Assembly (NCBI GenBank): GCA_030426845.1
Contig: JAUHXR010000001.1
Location: 21,493 to 85,492 of the forward strand
Direction of reading: 5' to 3'
DNA: 64,000 bases
Origin: Polyangia bacterium
GTDB taxonomy: Bacteria > Myxococcota_A > Polyangia > Polyangiales > Sandaracinaceae
Shown: piece by piece, positions 8,644-16,683 of the stretch
Layout: the number at the start of each line of letters is the position of its first letter
Position numbering within the stretch: the first letter of the stretch is position 1
The notes under the pieces: generated by a model
What the model was told of the DNA's origin: nothing
What the model saw: only the letters and a program-made list of their open reading frames with translations
Database searches by the model: none
Translations under genes and position numbers: made by a program

Positions 8644-10127
8644 GAGCCCGCGCGTTCCTCCCCCGGCTCCGCCGCCTCGCTCGTCAACAGGGCGTGCCTC
8701 GTCTGCACGTCGGTCACGAGGGCCGCGGGGAGTCGGCCGAGCCGCTGGAACGCCCGCATGTGGAGGATCGGCTCGCCGCCGATGTCGGCGGCGGTGCGCC
8801 CCGCGACGAGCTCGGTGTAGGTGTGCGGGTGGAACCGCGACAGGTCGTCGTCGGCCGCGCCGATCGCGCGGACCACGCCGAGGAGCGCGTCGAGGCTGTT
8901 CATCTTCATGTAGGGGCAGGTCGCGCAGCCGCCCGCCGTGGTGCAGCCCTCGCCGCCGCTGACCCCCGGCAGGATCTGGAGCTCGCTCTCAGGCGCCTGG
9001 GACACCGCCTCGGCCGCGACCGGGAAGACGATCTCGACCTCGACCCCGCTGCCCGCGTGGGCCTCGAGGTGGCGCCGCACCGCGTTGACGATCGAGGTGA
9101 TCATCCCCGCCTCGGTGCCGAGCACGAAGCGCAGGCGGCCCGCCTCGCCGGTCGCGATCTGCGCCTCCACCTTGCGCTCGATGAACGCGAGGATGTTGCT
9201 CGTCGAGCCCGCGACCCCGGCGTCGGCCGCGCGCTGGCGCTCGAGCGCGACCTCGAACATCTCGCCGGGCACCTCGAGGTGTGCGCTCACGAAGGCGTCG
9301 GCGTAGTCCTCGCGCACCTGCTGCGCGACCTGGTCGCCGAACATGTGGTGCACGACGCAGACGCCCTGCTCGAAGAAGTGGAAGCGCTCGAGCAGCGCGC
9401 GCACCGAGGCGGCGTCGTGCTCCGGGTGGATCGCCTTGATCTGCGCGTCGTCGAGGTCCGCGAGCGTCGTGAAGAGCCGCTGGAGATTGCGGCCCATGTA
9501 GGTGTCCGGACCGAAGAAGATCTCGACGCCCTCGACCTGCGCGGCCGCGGTGAGCACCGTCTTGACCACGTTGCTGCTCGTGCACGTGATGGTCGGAACG
9601 AGCGCGTGGGCCTTGGCCTTCGTGCGGAGGCTCGTGTTGATGTAGACGACGTGGAGCGCGTTCGGGGTGCGCGACGCCTCGGTGAGGTAGGCGCCGTAGG
9701 CCTTCGCCTCGGCGCTCTCGGCGAGCGAGCAGCCGATCGGATCGGCGGCCACGCGGTAGACCGGCACGCCCGAGTGCCCGCCGGCGTCGAGCATCGCGCG
9801 CGCGTTCTCGCTCATGAAGTCGACCCCGAGCACGATGATGTGCTCGCAGCCGCCCTCGACCATCGCGGTCGCGGCGTCGGCCATGGCGAGCGAGTCGCTG
9901 ATGTGCACGTGCGGGTGCTCGCAGGCGCTCAGCACGCCCTGCAGCTCGGGGTCCATGTAGAAGTGCGCGACCACCCCGATGCGCTTCTCGGAGAGCAGCG
10001 CGTCGAGCTCCTCCACGACCTTGGGCTGCGGTCGCAGGAACTCGGCCTGGGCCTCGGCGAACGCGCCCTGGGGCACGAAGGCGTCCTCGGTGATCAGCAG
10101 CGACGGAAACGGCGGTCGAGAGGTCAT
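8640..10127 (-). CDS. nadA: Quinolinate synthase (long form)
   Basis: Condenses iminoaspartate and dihydroxyacetone phosphate to quinolinate for NAD synthesis, using a [4Fe-4S] cluster. At 495 residues it is well above the 300-370 of the common bacterial form. NadA features are clear: VAHFYMDPELQG, IIVLGVDFMSENA, CTSSNVVKT (cluster Cys), FGPDTYMGRNL and the C-terminal GCTTAGGCATCPYMKMN with further Cys. The extra length lies mainly between about residues 230 and 340; the C-terminal motif reminds me of the plant-type enzyme domain. It is followed by a Nudix hydrolase with overlapping stop and start. nadB and nadC are not in the window. Confidence 0.93.
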   Translation of the reverse strand: MTSRPPFPSLLITEDAFVPQGAFAEAQAEFLRPQPKVVEELDALLSEKRIGVVAHFYMDPELQGVLSACEHPHVHISDSLAMADAATAMVEGGCEHIIVLGVDFMSENARAMLDAGGHSGVPVYRVAADPIGCSLAESAEAKAYGAYLTEASRTPNALHVVYINTSLRTKAKAHALVPTITCTSSNVVKTVLTAAAQVEGVEIFFGPDTYMGRNLQRLFTTLADLDDAQIKAIHPEHDAASVRALLERFHFFEQGVCVVHHMFGDQVAQQVREDYADAFVSAHLEVPGEMFEVALERQRAADAGVAGSTSNILAFIERKVEAQIATGEAGRLRFVLGTEAGMITSIVNAVRRHLEAHAGSGVEVEIVFPVAAEAVSQAPESELQILPGVSGGEGCTTAGGCATCPYMKMNSLDALLGVVRAIGAADDDLSRFHPHTYTELVAGRTAADIGGEPILHMRAFQRLGRLPAALVTDVQTRHALLTSEAAEPGEERAGS

Positions 10128-10185
10128 GGGTCGGATCCTAAGGCCAACGAGGGCGCGGGTCGGGGGGAGATCGCGAGGGGGCCGG

Positions 10186-10392
10186 TCAGCTCCGGGCCTG
10201 GCGCTTGAGGAAGGTGACGAGGATGGCCACGAGCACCAGCGTGATCGGCCCGCCCCACGTCGTGAAGAGCAGGCGCTGGGTCACGTCGCCGTCGAGACCG
10301 GTGAAGTCGAACATGGCGGTGAACACCGCCGCGCCGAGCAGGCCCAGGCCCGCGAGCGTCCAGTAGAGCCAGAGCGGCAGGCGCAGGCTCAC
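10186..10392 (-). CDS. Small two-helix membrane protein
   Basis: 68 residues from GTG at 10392, overlapping the aldo/keto reductase stop by four bases (GTGA), which argues for a real coupled gene. There are two hydrophobic helices (about residues 5-28 and 42-62) and a basic end KRQARS, giving a small inner-membrane hairpin. No family is recognised. It lies 58 bases upstream of nadA on the same strand. Confidence 0.65.
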   Translation of the reverse strand: MSLRLPLWLYWTLAGLGLLGAAVFTAMFDFTGLDGDVTQRLLFTTWGGPITLVLVAILVTFLKRQARS

Positions 10393-11399
10393 CCGCGCCC
10401 CCCGGGGCGCCGCAGGACGGTCGCGTAGTCCGCGCCGCTCCCCTCCTCGTTGCGGTCGGTCGCGGGCGGCGGCGGCGCGCTGAGCGCGGTGATCTCGGCG
10501 TAGAGCGCGTCGTCGAGCTCGAGCTCGGCCGCGGCGAGGGCGGGCTCGAGCTGCGCGACGGAGCGGCCGCCGATCAGCGGGCAGGTGACGGCCGGGTGCC
10601 GCGCGACCCAGGCCACCGCGAGGGTCACTGGGTGCACGCCGCGGGCCTGCGCGAGAGCGGTGAACCGGCCGGCGAGATCGAAGTGATCGCCGTAGCGCGT
10701 CGCGTACATGTCGTTGTCGACGATGCGTCCGGCGCCGGGGCGCGCCTCGCGGGTGTACTTGCCGCTGAGGAGGCCGCCGCCGAGGGGGCTGTACGGCGTG
10801 ACGGCGACGCCCTCGGAGGCGGCCATCGGGAGCAGCTCGATCTCGGCGGTCCGCTTGGCGAGGTTGTACATCGGCTGGATCGCGGCGATGCGCGCCCAGC
10901 CCCGCGCCGCCTGGACGCCGAGCGCCTTGGCGACCTGCCACGCCGCGAAATTGCTCGCGGCGGGGTAGAGGATCTTGCCGGCGAGGACGAGGCGCTCGAG
11001 GGCGCGCAGGCTCTCCTCGAGCGGGGTCGCGTCGTCGAAGCGGTGCAGGAAGAAGACGTCGACGCGGTCGGTCCCGAGGCGCCGCAGGCTCGCCTCCACC
11101 GCGCGCTCGAGGTGGTAGCGCGAGCTGCCGCGATCGTTGGGCCCGTCGCCCATCGGGAAGTACGCCTTGGTCGCGATCACGACCTCGTCGCGGTGCTCGC
11201 GGGTGAGCGCGCCGAGGATCCGCTCGCTCTCGCCGCGGTTGTAGACGTCCGCGGTGTCGAAGAGGACGACGCCGGCGTCGCGGGCGCGCGCGTAGATGCG
11301 GGCCGCCTCGTCGCGATCGGCCTCGCCGCCGAACGACATCGTGCCGAGCGCGAGGCTCGAGACCTTGAGGCCGGTCGCGCCGAAGGGGACGACGCGCAT
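10389..11399 (-). CDS. Aldo/keto reductase
   Basis: 336-residue NADPH-dependent TIM-barrel oxidoreductase. The N-terminus VPFGATGLKVSSLALGTM, the catalytic Asp-Tyr pair in FDTADVYNRGESE and the Lys in VVIATKAYF are in the expected order, with the His of DVFFLHRFDD completing the tetrad. The ATG overlaps the peroxiredoxin stop (ATGA), and its own stop overlaps the next small membrane gene, so the three form an overlapping unit. It resembles the bacterial AKR11/12-like general stress or detoxification reductases; the substrate cannot be predicted. Company with a peroxiredoxin suggests detoxification of reactive carbonyls. Confidence 0.92.
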   Translation of the reverse strand: MRVVPFGATGLKVSSLALGTMSFGGEADRDEAARIYARARDAGVVLFDTADVYNRGESERILGALTREHRDEVVIATKAYFPMGDGPNDRGSSRYHLERAVEASLRRLGTDRVDVFFLHRFDDATPLEESLRALERLVLAGKILYPAASNFAAWQVAKALGVQAARGWARIAAIQPMYNLAKRTAEIELLPMAASEGVAVTPYSPLGGGLLSGKYTREARPGAGRIVDNDMYATRYGDHFDLAGRFTALAQARGVHPVTLAVAWVARHPAVTCPLIGGRSVAQLEPALAAAELELDDALYAEITALSAPPPPATDRNEEGSGADYATVLRRPGGRG

Positions 11400-12010
11400 C
11401 AGTGCACCAGATCGGCGATCGCGCGCAGCACCTCGTCGGCGTGCACCGCGGGATCGACCAGGTCGAAGACCTGATGGACCGTGCCGTCCTCGGTGATGAG
11501 GAAGGTGACTCGCCGCGCGTGGCCGCCCTCGGTGTCGACGCCGTAGGCGCGCGCGAGCGACCCGTCGACGTCGGCGAGGAGCGGGAACGGCAGCTCGTGC
11601 TCCTCCGCGAACGCGCGGTGCGACTCCACGTCGTCCATCGACACGCCGTAGACGCGCGCCCCCGCCTCCTCGTAACGGTTCCACGAGTCGCGGAACGCGC
11701 AGGCCTCGGTCGTGCAGCCCGGCGTCGCGTCGCGCGGGTAGAAGTAGAGCACCACGGGGTGCCCGGCCTCCGCCGCGAGGGTGCGCAGGGCGCCCGTCTG
11801 GTCGGGCAGCGAGAAGTCCGGCGCGCGCGTGCCCGCCGTGATCAAGCGGGTGACCGCCGGATCGATCTCCTCGTCCTCGATGTCCTCGCGGGCCGCCGGC
11901 GCGGCCTCGTCGCCCTCCGCCGCGGTCGTCTCCGTCGTCGCGCTCGGCTCGCTCGTCCCGCCGCCGCAGGCCGCGAGCACGAGCGCCAGGCTCATCCAGC
12001 TCCAACGCAT
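11399..12010 (-). CDS. Lipid-anchored peroxiredoxin (Bcp/PrxQ type)
   Basis: 203 residues. A lipoprotein signal ends at LVLAAC (Cys 15) with a Gly-Gly-Gly and acidic linker of about 40 residues before the thioredoxin-fold domain. The active-site segment FYPRDATPGCTTEACAFRD has the peroxidatic Cys and a resolving Cys five positions later, the PrxQ/Bcp arrangement, so it probably forms an intramolecular disulfide. Most Bcp proteins are cytoplasmic; the anchor implies peroxide removal in the periplasm or at the outer membrane, although a bare thioredoxin partner there is not obvious. It is first in an overlapping gene string and divergent from miaE. Confidence 0.9.
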   Translation of the reverse strand: MRWSWMSLALVLAACGGGTSEPSATTETTAAEGDEAAPAAREDIEDEEIDPAVTRLITAGTRAPDFSLPDQTGALRTLAAEAGHPVVLYFYPRDATPGCTTEACAFRDSWNRYEEAGARVYGVSMDDVESHRAFAEEHELPFPLLADVDGSLARAYGVDTEGGHARRVTFLITEDGTVHQVFDLVDPAVHADEVLRAIADLVH

Positions 12011-12027
12011 GGTTCGGCTATGGCGCC

Positions 12028-12051
12028 GCCGGCTGCCGAGCGCCAGCCGGC
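12028..12051. promoter_or_regulatory. Inverted repeat between divergent prx and miaE
   Basis: A perfect 7-bp inverted repeat gccggct / agccggc with a 10-base spacer lies in the 80-base gap between the peroxiredoxin start (12010) and miaE (12091). It may be an operator or an RNA hairpin in the miaE leader. No factor can be named. Confidence 0.3.
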
Positions 12052-12090
12052 GCGGTTGCTGGCGCGCGGCGCGCGAGGTAATCCGCCCCC

Positions 12091-12666
12091 GTGCTCAAGC
12101 TGCGCTACGCGACCCCGGCGGCCTGGGTGGACGTCGTCGAGGCCGACCTCGTGGGCTTCCTCCAGGACCACGCGGCCAACGAGCACCGCGTGTCCCGCTC
12201 CGCCCTCAGCCTCGCGCTCCAGTTCCCCGAGCGCCGTGAGCTGGTCGACGCGATGGTCGACGTCTCGATGGAGGAGCTCGAGCACTTCAAGCTCGTCTAC
12301 GAGCTGCTCAAGGCGCGCGGCGCGAGCCTCGGCCAGGAGCACCCGGACCCCTACATGCGCCAGCTGCGCAAGCGGTTGGCGGACCCGGACCGCGAGGTCT
12401 GGCTCCTCCACCGGCTGGTGCTCTTCGCGATCGTGGAGCGTCGCGGCTACGAGCGCTTCGCGATGCTCGGCGACGGCCTGTCCGATCCGTCGCTGCGGGA
12501 CACCTACCAGGAGCTCGCGCGCAGCGAGGCCCGCCACCACGCGCTCTACCTGCGGCTCGCGCGGCAGTACTTCGACGCCGCCCTCGTCGACGAGCGGCTC
12601 GAGCGCTTCCTCGACATCGAGGCCGAGGTGATGCGCGGCCAGCCGCTGGGGCCGTCGCTCCACTGA
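12091..12666 (+). CDS. miaE: tRNA 2-methylthio-N6-isopentenyladenosine-37 hydroxylase
   Basis: 191-residue ferritin-like diiron monooxygenase hydroxylating the isopentenyl group of ms2i6A37 in tRNAs reading UNN codons. The iron ligands can be followed through four helices: NEHRVSRSA, MEELEHFKLVYELL (E and ExxH), IVERRGYERF and ARSEARHHALYL (ExxH). The start is GTG at 12091, giving VLKLRYATP. Length matches the family. The partner genes miaA and miaB are not in the window. miaE is sporadically distributed, so finding it here is informative about tRNA modification in this organism. Confidence 0.9.
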   Translation: MLKLRYATPAAWVDVVEADLVGFLQDHAANEHRVSRSALSLALQFPERRELVDAMVDVSMEELEHFKLVYELLKARGASLGQEHPDPYMRQLRKRLADPDREVWLLHRLVLFAIVERRGYERFAMLGDGLSDPSLRDTYQELARSEARHHALYLRLARQYFDAALVDERLERFLDIEAEVMRGQPLGPSLH

Positions 12667-12689
12667 GCGGCTCAGGCCCGAAGGGCCGC
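12667..12689 (+). terminator. Possible terminator hairpin after miaE
   Basis: Immediately after the miaE stop, ggccc-gaa-gggcc can form a tight stem that is extended by flanking GC bases. There is no T-run (the following bases are cttgggggg), so intrinsic termination is uncertain. Confidence 0.35.
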
Positions 12690-12807
12690 TTGGGGGGTTC
12701 GCGCCCGAGGAGTCGCCGCCGTATCCCGGGGGCCAGGCCGCGAACCCGTTCCCGCAAGGGCGGGCGCCGGGTTAACCTCGCGGTCCACTCAGCGAGATGG
12801 AGGCGTG

Positions 12808-13347
12808 ATGACGAAGAAGACCGGATGGATGTTGGCCGGAGCCGCTCTGCTCAGTGCGCTGATGGTGCTCGTCGGGCAGTCGCCCTCCACCGCCCAGGGG
12901 CGCCTCCTCATCGGCGGCTCGCGCTCGAACTTCGGCACGAACGGGCTCCGCGGCGGCTTCATGCCCGACCCCTTCAACGTCAACATCCGTTCCGGCGGCA
13001 ACATCGACGTCAGCCGCATGAGCCTCTCGCCCGGCTGCCGCGGCTACGTCACCGCGCAGCCCGACTACATCCTGAACTACAGCCAGGCGGCGTCCTTCGT
13101 CCGCTTCTACTTCACGTCCAACGACCAGCGCGCGCCCCGCAACCAGCGCGACACGACGCTCGTGATCAACGACGCGCGCGGCAACTGGCACTGCGACGAC
13201 GACGGCGGCGGCAACTTCAACCCGATGGTCGACATCGACAACCCGCCGAGCGGTCAGTACGACATCTGGGTCGGCACCTACGACGGCAGCGGGCAGTACG
13301 TCGACGGCGTCCTGCACGTCACCGAGCTGCGCGCGAACCGCCCCTAG
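12808..13347 (+). CDS. Secreted protein of unknown function
   Basis: 179 residues from ATG at 12808; GGAGG at 12799-12803 sits four bases upstream and favours this start over the GTG at 12805. A Sec signal peptide (MTKKTGWMLAGAALLSALMVL) ends near Ala-Gln-Gly. The mature part is Asn/Asp/Gly-rich, with a single central CRGYV Cys and a second Cys in WHCDDDGGGNF, and ends in a strand-rich segment (GQYDIWVGTYDG...VLHVTEL) that resembles the bacterial pre-peptidase C-terminal (PPC) beta-sandwich. A soluble periplasmic or secreted binding domain is likely; no enzyme motif is visible. Confidence 0.75.
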   Translation: MTKKTGWMLAGAALLSALMVLVGQSPSTAQGRLLIGGSRSNFGTNGLRGGFMPDPFNVNIRSGGNIDVSRMSLSPGCRGYVTAQPDYILNYSQAASFVRFYFTSNDQRAPRNQRDTTLVINDARGNWHCDDDGGGNFNPMVDIDNPPSGQYDIWVGTYDGSGQYVDGVLHVTELRANRP

Positions 13348-13365
13348 TCACGGGAACCCGCGTCC

Positions 13366-14136
13366 GTGCCTGGCCTCGCGGTCGTCGTCGCGCACCCCGA
13401 CGACGAGACCTTCGGCTTCGCGGGCACCGTCCGCGCGTGGACCCTCGCCGGGGGCGACGCCGCCATCCTCGCGCTCACCCGCGGTGAGGCGGGCGTCGAT
13501 CGGCGAGGCGGACGGCGGGGGGAGACCCTCGGTGAGGCGCGCGCCCGGGAGCTCGGGCGGAGCGCCTCCGTCCTCGGGGCGAGCGCGGAGGCGTTCGGGT
13601 TCCCGGACGGCGCGCTGCGCGCGGACGACGCGCTCGTCTCCGCGATCGCGGTCTGGCTCGGCGATCGGCGACCGCAGGTCGTCCTCACCTTTGGCCCGGA
13701 CGGCGCCTACGGCCACCGCGACCACCTCGCGTGCACCCGCGCGCTCGACCGCGCGCTCGACCGCGCGCTCGACCGTGCGAACGATGCTTCGGCGGGGGTG
13801 ACGGTCCTCCACGCGGCGTTCGCGCCCGGGGTCTTCGCCGCGGTGCACCGCGCGATGCGGCGCCACGCGCCGGCGCTCCTCGCGATCGACGACCCGGCCC
13901 GCCTCGGGCGCGCCGGCGCCGACTACGCGGTCGACGTGCGGCCGCATCGGGAGGCGAAGCGGGCCTCGGTCGCCGCGCACGAGACCCAGCTCGCGGGCGG
14001 CGATCCCGGCTCGTTCCTCGGGCGTGGCTTCCTCGAGGCGCACCTCGACGAGGAGCGCTTCGTCCACCACCGCGGGCCGCCCCTCGAGCACCCCTTCTGG
14101 CGAGCGGCGAGGCTCCGGTGCGCGTCCTCCACCTGA
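13366..14136 (+). CDS. PIG-L family zinc deacetylase
   Basis: 256 residues from GTG at 13366. The LmbE/PIG-L metal site is intact: AHPDDE (residues about 9-14) and GAYGHRDH about 105 residues later. These enzymes remove N-acetyl from N-acetylglucosaminides such as GlcNAc-malate, GlcNAc-inositol or lipid-linked sugars. A 12-bp repeat in the gene encodes an Asp-Arg-Ala-Leu stutter. The last 19 bases overlap the start of a GT4 glycosyltransferase, so both are probably made together. This recalls the glycosyltransferase/deacetylase pairs of low-molecular-weight thiol pathways, but is equally common in surface glycan clusters. Confidence 0.88.
   Translation: MPGLAVVVAHPDDETFGFAGTVRAWTLAGGDAAILALTRGEAGVDRRGGRRGETLGEARARELGRSASVLGASAEAFGFPDGALRADDALVSAIAVWLGDRRPQVVLTFGPDGAYGHRDHLACTRALDRALDRALDRANDASAGVTVLHAAFAPGVFAAVHRAMRRHAPALLAIDDPARLGRAGADYAVDVRPHREAKRASVAAHETQLAGGDPGSFLGRGFLEAHLDEERFVHHRGPPLEHPFWRAARLRCASST
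13741..13776 (+). repeat. In-frame 12-bp tandem repeat
   Basis: Three copies of gcgctcgaccgc (the last with one change) encode an Ala-Leu-Asp-Arg stutter just after the GHRDH metal motif of the PIG-L deacetylase. Confidence 0.9.
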
Positions 14137-15218
14137 CGCGAGACTACCCGCCCCGGAGCAACGGCGGGCTCTCGGTAGCCGTCCCCGCGCTGGTGGCGGC
14201 GGGACGGGAGCGCGGCGTGGAGGCGCGGATCGCCTCGTTCGACGCGTGGCGTCCGCGAGGCGGGCACCGCACCGTGCCCTCGATCGCCGACACGCCGGCC
14301 GTCGTCCGGCTGCGCGCCCCCGACGACCTGCCGCGTCTCCACGCGCGGGCGCGCGCGTTCGAACCCGACGTCGTCCATGTGCACGACGCGTTGCTCTTCG
14401 AGGAGGCGCGGCGGCTCGCCCGACCGGTCGTCTTCCACGCCCACGTCCTCCAGGGCGCGCTGCGCCGGCTGCGCGGCCTCGACGCGCCGACGCGGAGCGA
14501 GGAGGCGGAGGCCGTCGCGATCCGCGAGGCCACGGTCGTCCTCGCCCCGACCGAGGCCGCCGCCTCCGCCGTCGCGCGCGAGGACGTCCGCGTCGTTCCC
14601 TTCGCGGTGGCGCTCCCCCCTCCGCTCCCCGAAGGCGCGCGCCTGGCGGAGGGACCGATCCTGTTCGTCGGCCGCTTCGCCGACGTCAAGGGCGTAGCCG
14701 AGCTGTTCGCCGCGATCGGCCTCGTCACGCGCGCCCGCCCCGGCGCGCGCTTCGTCGTCGCCGGCGGGCTCCCCGACAACCCGCGGGCCGAGCGACGCTG
14801 GCGCGAGCGCTTCCTGCGCGAGGCCGGCCCCAACGGCGAGGCGGCCACTCGCTTCGCCGGGTGGTGCGACCGCGCGGCGCTCGATGCGCTGTACCGCGAC
14901 GCGGCGCTGCTCGTCGCCCCGAGCTGGACGGAGACCTTCGGCCTGGCGGTCGCGGAGGCGATGGCCCACGGGGTGCCGATCGTCGCGAGCGACGTGCCCG
15001 CGCTCCGCGAGCGGGTGCCGCCCGACGCCGGGCGGCTCGTCCCCCCGCGCGACCCGACCGCGCTCGCGGACGCGATCCTCGAGCTGCTCGCGGCCCCTCC
15101 CGAGCGCGCGCGGCTCGGCGCCGGCGCCCGCGCCGCGGCGGCCGGCTGGGCTGGCTCGGTCGCGGCGCCGCTCCACGCGGCCTACCTCGCGGCGGCCGCC
15201 GGGGGCGCCCCCCGGTAG
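14118..15218 (+). CDS. GT4-family glycosyltransferase
   Basis: 366 residues, GTG start at 14118 inside the end of the PIG-L gene (19-base overlap), giving VRVLHLTRDYPPRSNGG, the typical N-terminal Rossmann strand and Gly-rich loop of GT-B enzymes. The C-terminal half has the GT4 signature: FVGRFADVKGV, then SWTETFGLAVAEAMAHGVPI with the donor-binding Glu residues of the EX7E motif. It would transfer a nucleotide-activated sugar with retention of configuration. The acceptor is unknown. Overlap with a deacetylase suggests that an N-acetylated sugar is transferred and then deacetylated. Confidence 0.9.
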   Translation: MRVLHLTRDYPPRSNGGLSVAVPALVAAGRERGVEARIASFDAWRPRGGHRTVPSIADTPAVVRLRAPDDLPRLHARARAFEPDVVHVHDALLFEEARRLARPVVFHAHVLQGALRRLRGLDAPTRSEEAEAVAIREATVVLAPTEAAASAVAREDVRVVPFAVALPPPLPEGARLAEGPILFVGRFADVKGVAELFAAIGLVTRARPGARFVVAGGLPDNPRAERRWRERFLREAGPNGEAATRFAGWCDRAALDALYRDAALLVAPSWTETFGLAVAEAMAHGVPIVASDVPALRERVPPDAGRLVPPRDPTALADAILELLAAPPERARLGAGARAAAAGWAGSVAAPLHAAYLAAAAGGAPR

Positions 15219-15260
15219 ACGCAGGAGGCCAGCTCGACGACCGATCGCGGCCGGACGGCG

Positions 15261-15318
15261 AGCAGGTTGCTGCCACACCTCGCGGCGGCCGCTCGAAAGC
15301 CATTTGCGGCAACCTGCT
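15261..15318. repeat. 58-bp hairpin with tagcaggttgc-type ends
   Basis: agcaggttgc at 15261-15270 is exactly inverted at 15309-15318. The element sits between the GT4 gene and the start of the LamG-like lipoprotein (15329). The same agcaggttgctg string occurs beside the palindromic element near 45.7 kb, so this is probably a small dispersed repeat; it could also act as a terminator or leader hairpin. Confidence 0.55.
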
Positions 15319-15328
15319 AGAGTGCGGC

Positions 15329-16636
15329 GTGCCTCGCGTCGCTCTCGCGTCTCTCCTCTTGCTCCTCGTCGGCTGCGACGACGCGCACCGCGTGACGGTG
15401 GTGGTGCGCACCGACCTGCTCGCGGGCTTCGAGTTCACGCGGGTCCGCGTCACCGCGGAGGAGCTCCCGGCGCAGACCCACGACGTCGACCCGGCGCTGA
15501 GCTACGCCGACGGCGTGCCGGTCGCCGAGCTCGTCCTGCCGACGGGCGTCCACGAGCTCGGCGTCGAGCTGATCGATCGGGACGGCGCGCGGGTGCTCGC
15601 GCGGCCGGTCGGGATCGACGCGCGCGGCGAGGCCACCGTGACCGTGCTCTTCACGCGCGACTGCGCGAGCGTCTCCTGCCCGCGCGACGGTGAGGCGGCC
15701 AACGCGCGCGCGTGCCTCGGCGGCGGCTGCGTCGACCCGTTTTGCACGCTCGAGACGCCGGAGTACTGCGACGTCAACGAGTGCGTGGCCGACGCCGACT
15801 GCGCCGACCCGAGCGGGCCCGCGTGCCTGCGACCGCGCTGCCTGACCGGCGCCTGCCTCGCGGTCGGCGCGGCCTTCCTCTGCTCGGCCGAGGAGAGCTG
15901 CCACCCCGAGCGCGGCTGCCGGCCGACCGACGACCCGCTCCGCTGCGGCCCGCCGGACGACGACGCGGTGCTGCTGCTGCCCTTCGACGACGGCACCGCG
16001 GCGGACGCGCTCGGCCGCAACCCCGGCCGCCTCGAGGGCGAGGCCGGGGCGGTGGACGGCCCGCTCGGGTGCGGCCGCGCGCTCGCCATCCCCGAGGGCG
16101 CCACGGCCTACGCGGTCGTCTCCGACTCCGAGGACTTCTACCTGGCCGAGGGCGCGATCGATCTCTGGTTCCGCCGCGATCCCGGGCCGTCGGCCACCGC
16201 CGGCCTGATGTCGCGCGACGCGGCCGGCGCGGGCAACGGGCACTTCAGCCTGTGGCTCGACCAGGACGACGAGGTCGTGGTGCGCTTCCAGAACGCGGCC
16301 GAGGACGAGATCGTCGCGTGCTCCGAGCCGCTGACCCGCGGCGAGTGGCACCACGTCGGCGTCAACTTCGGGCCGCCCGGGCTCGAGCTCTGGATCGACG
16401 GCGTACAGACCACGCGGACGGGGCCCGTGACCGTCGTGGAGGGCGAGACGTCGGAGCTCCTCACCTGCGGCGGCGGCGGCACCCTGAGCCTGCGGCCCGC
16501 GGACGTCATCGACTGGGCCATCGGCGCGAGCGGCGCCCAGGCGACGAGCCCCGGCGAGGTGTCGAGCCCCCTGACCGGCGGCGCGATCGACCACGTCCGG
16601 ATCAGCCGCGCGCGACGCGACTTCCGCGCGCCCTGA
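15329..16636 (+). CDS. LamG-like lipoprotein with Cys-rich region
   Basis: 435 residues from GTG at 15329, directly giving a short lipoprotein signal VPRVALASLLLLLVGC. After the anchor come about 95 residues of strand-rich domain (VTVVVRTDLLAGFEFTRVRV), then a Cys-rich region (about 110-210) with paired Cys such as CSAEESCHPERGC, and a C-terminal concanavalin/LamG-like jelly roll (from about 215) marked by LLLPFDDGTAADALGRN, AIDLWFR and WHHVGVNFGPPGLELWIDG. Such proteins bind carbohydrate or protein at the cell surface. A 58-bp inverted repeat lies 10 bases upstream of the start and may affect expression. Confidence 0.8.
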   Translation: MPRVALASLLLLLVGCDDAHRVTVVVRTDLLAGFEFTRVRVTAEELPAQTHDVDPALSYADGVPVAELVLPTGVHELGVELIDRDGARVLARPVGIDARGEATVTVLFTRDCASVSCPRDGEAANARACLGGGCVDPFCTLETPEYCDVNECVADADCADPSGPACLRPRCLTGACLAVGAAFLCSAEESCHPERGCRPTDDPLRCGPPDDDAVLLLPFDDGTAADALGRNPGRLEGEAGAVDGPLGCGRALAIPEGATAYAVVSDSEDFYLAEGAIDLWFRRDPGPSATAGLMSRDAAGAGNGHFSLWLDQDDEVVVRFQNAAEDEIVACSEPLTRGEWHHVGVNFGPPGLELWIDGVQTTRTGPVTVVEGETSELLTCGGGGTLSLRPADVIDWAIGASGAQATSPGEVSSPLTGGAIDHVRISRARRDFRAP

Positions 16637-16683
16637 CCTGCTCTCGACACGCCGCGGCCCGGTGCTAGACCGTCCCGTCCATC

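Noticed and set aside
14118..15218. Naming the GT4/PIG-L pair bshA/bshB or mshA/mshB
   Set aside because: The N-terminal and acceptor segments do not match those families closely, and the ligase gene is absent.
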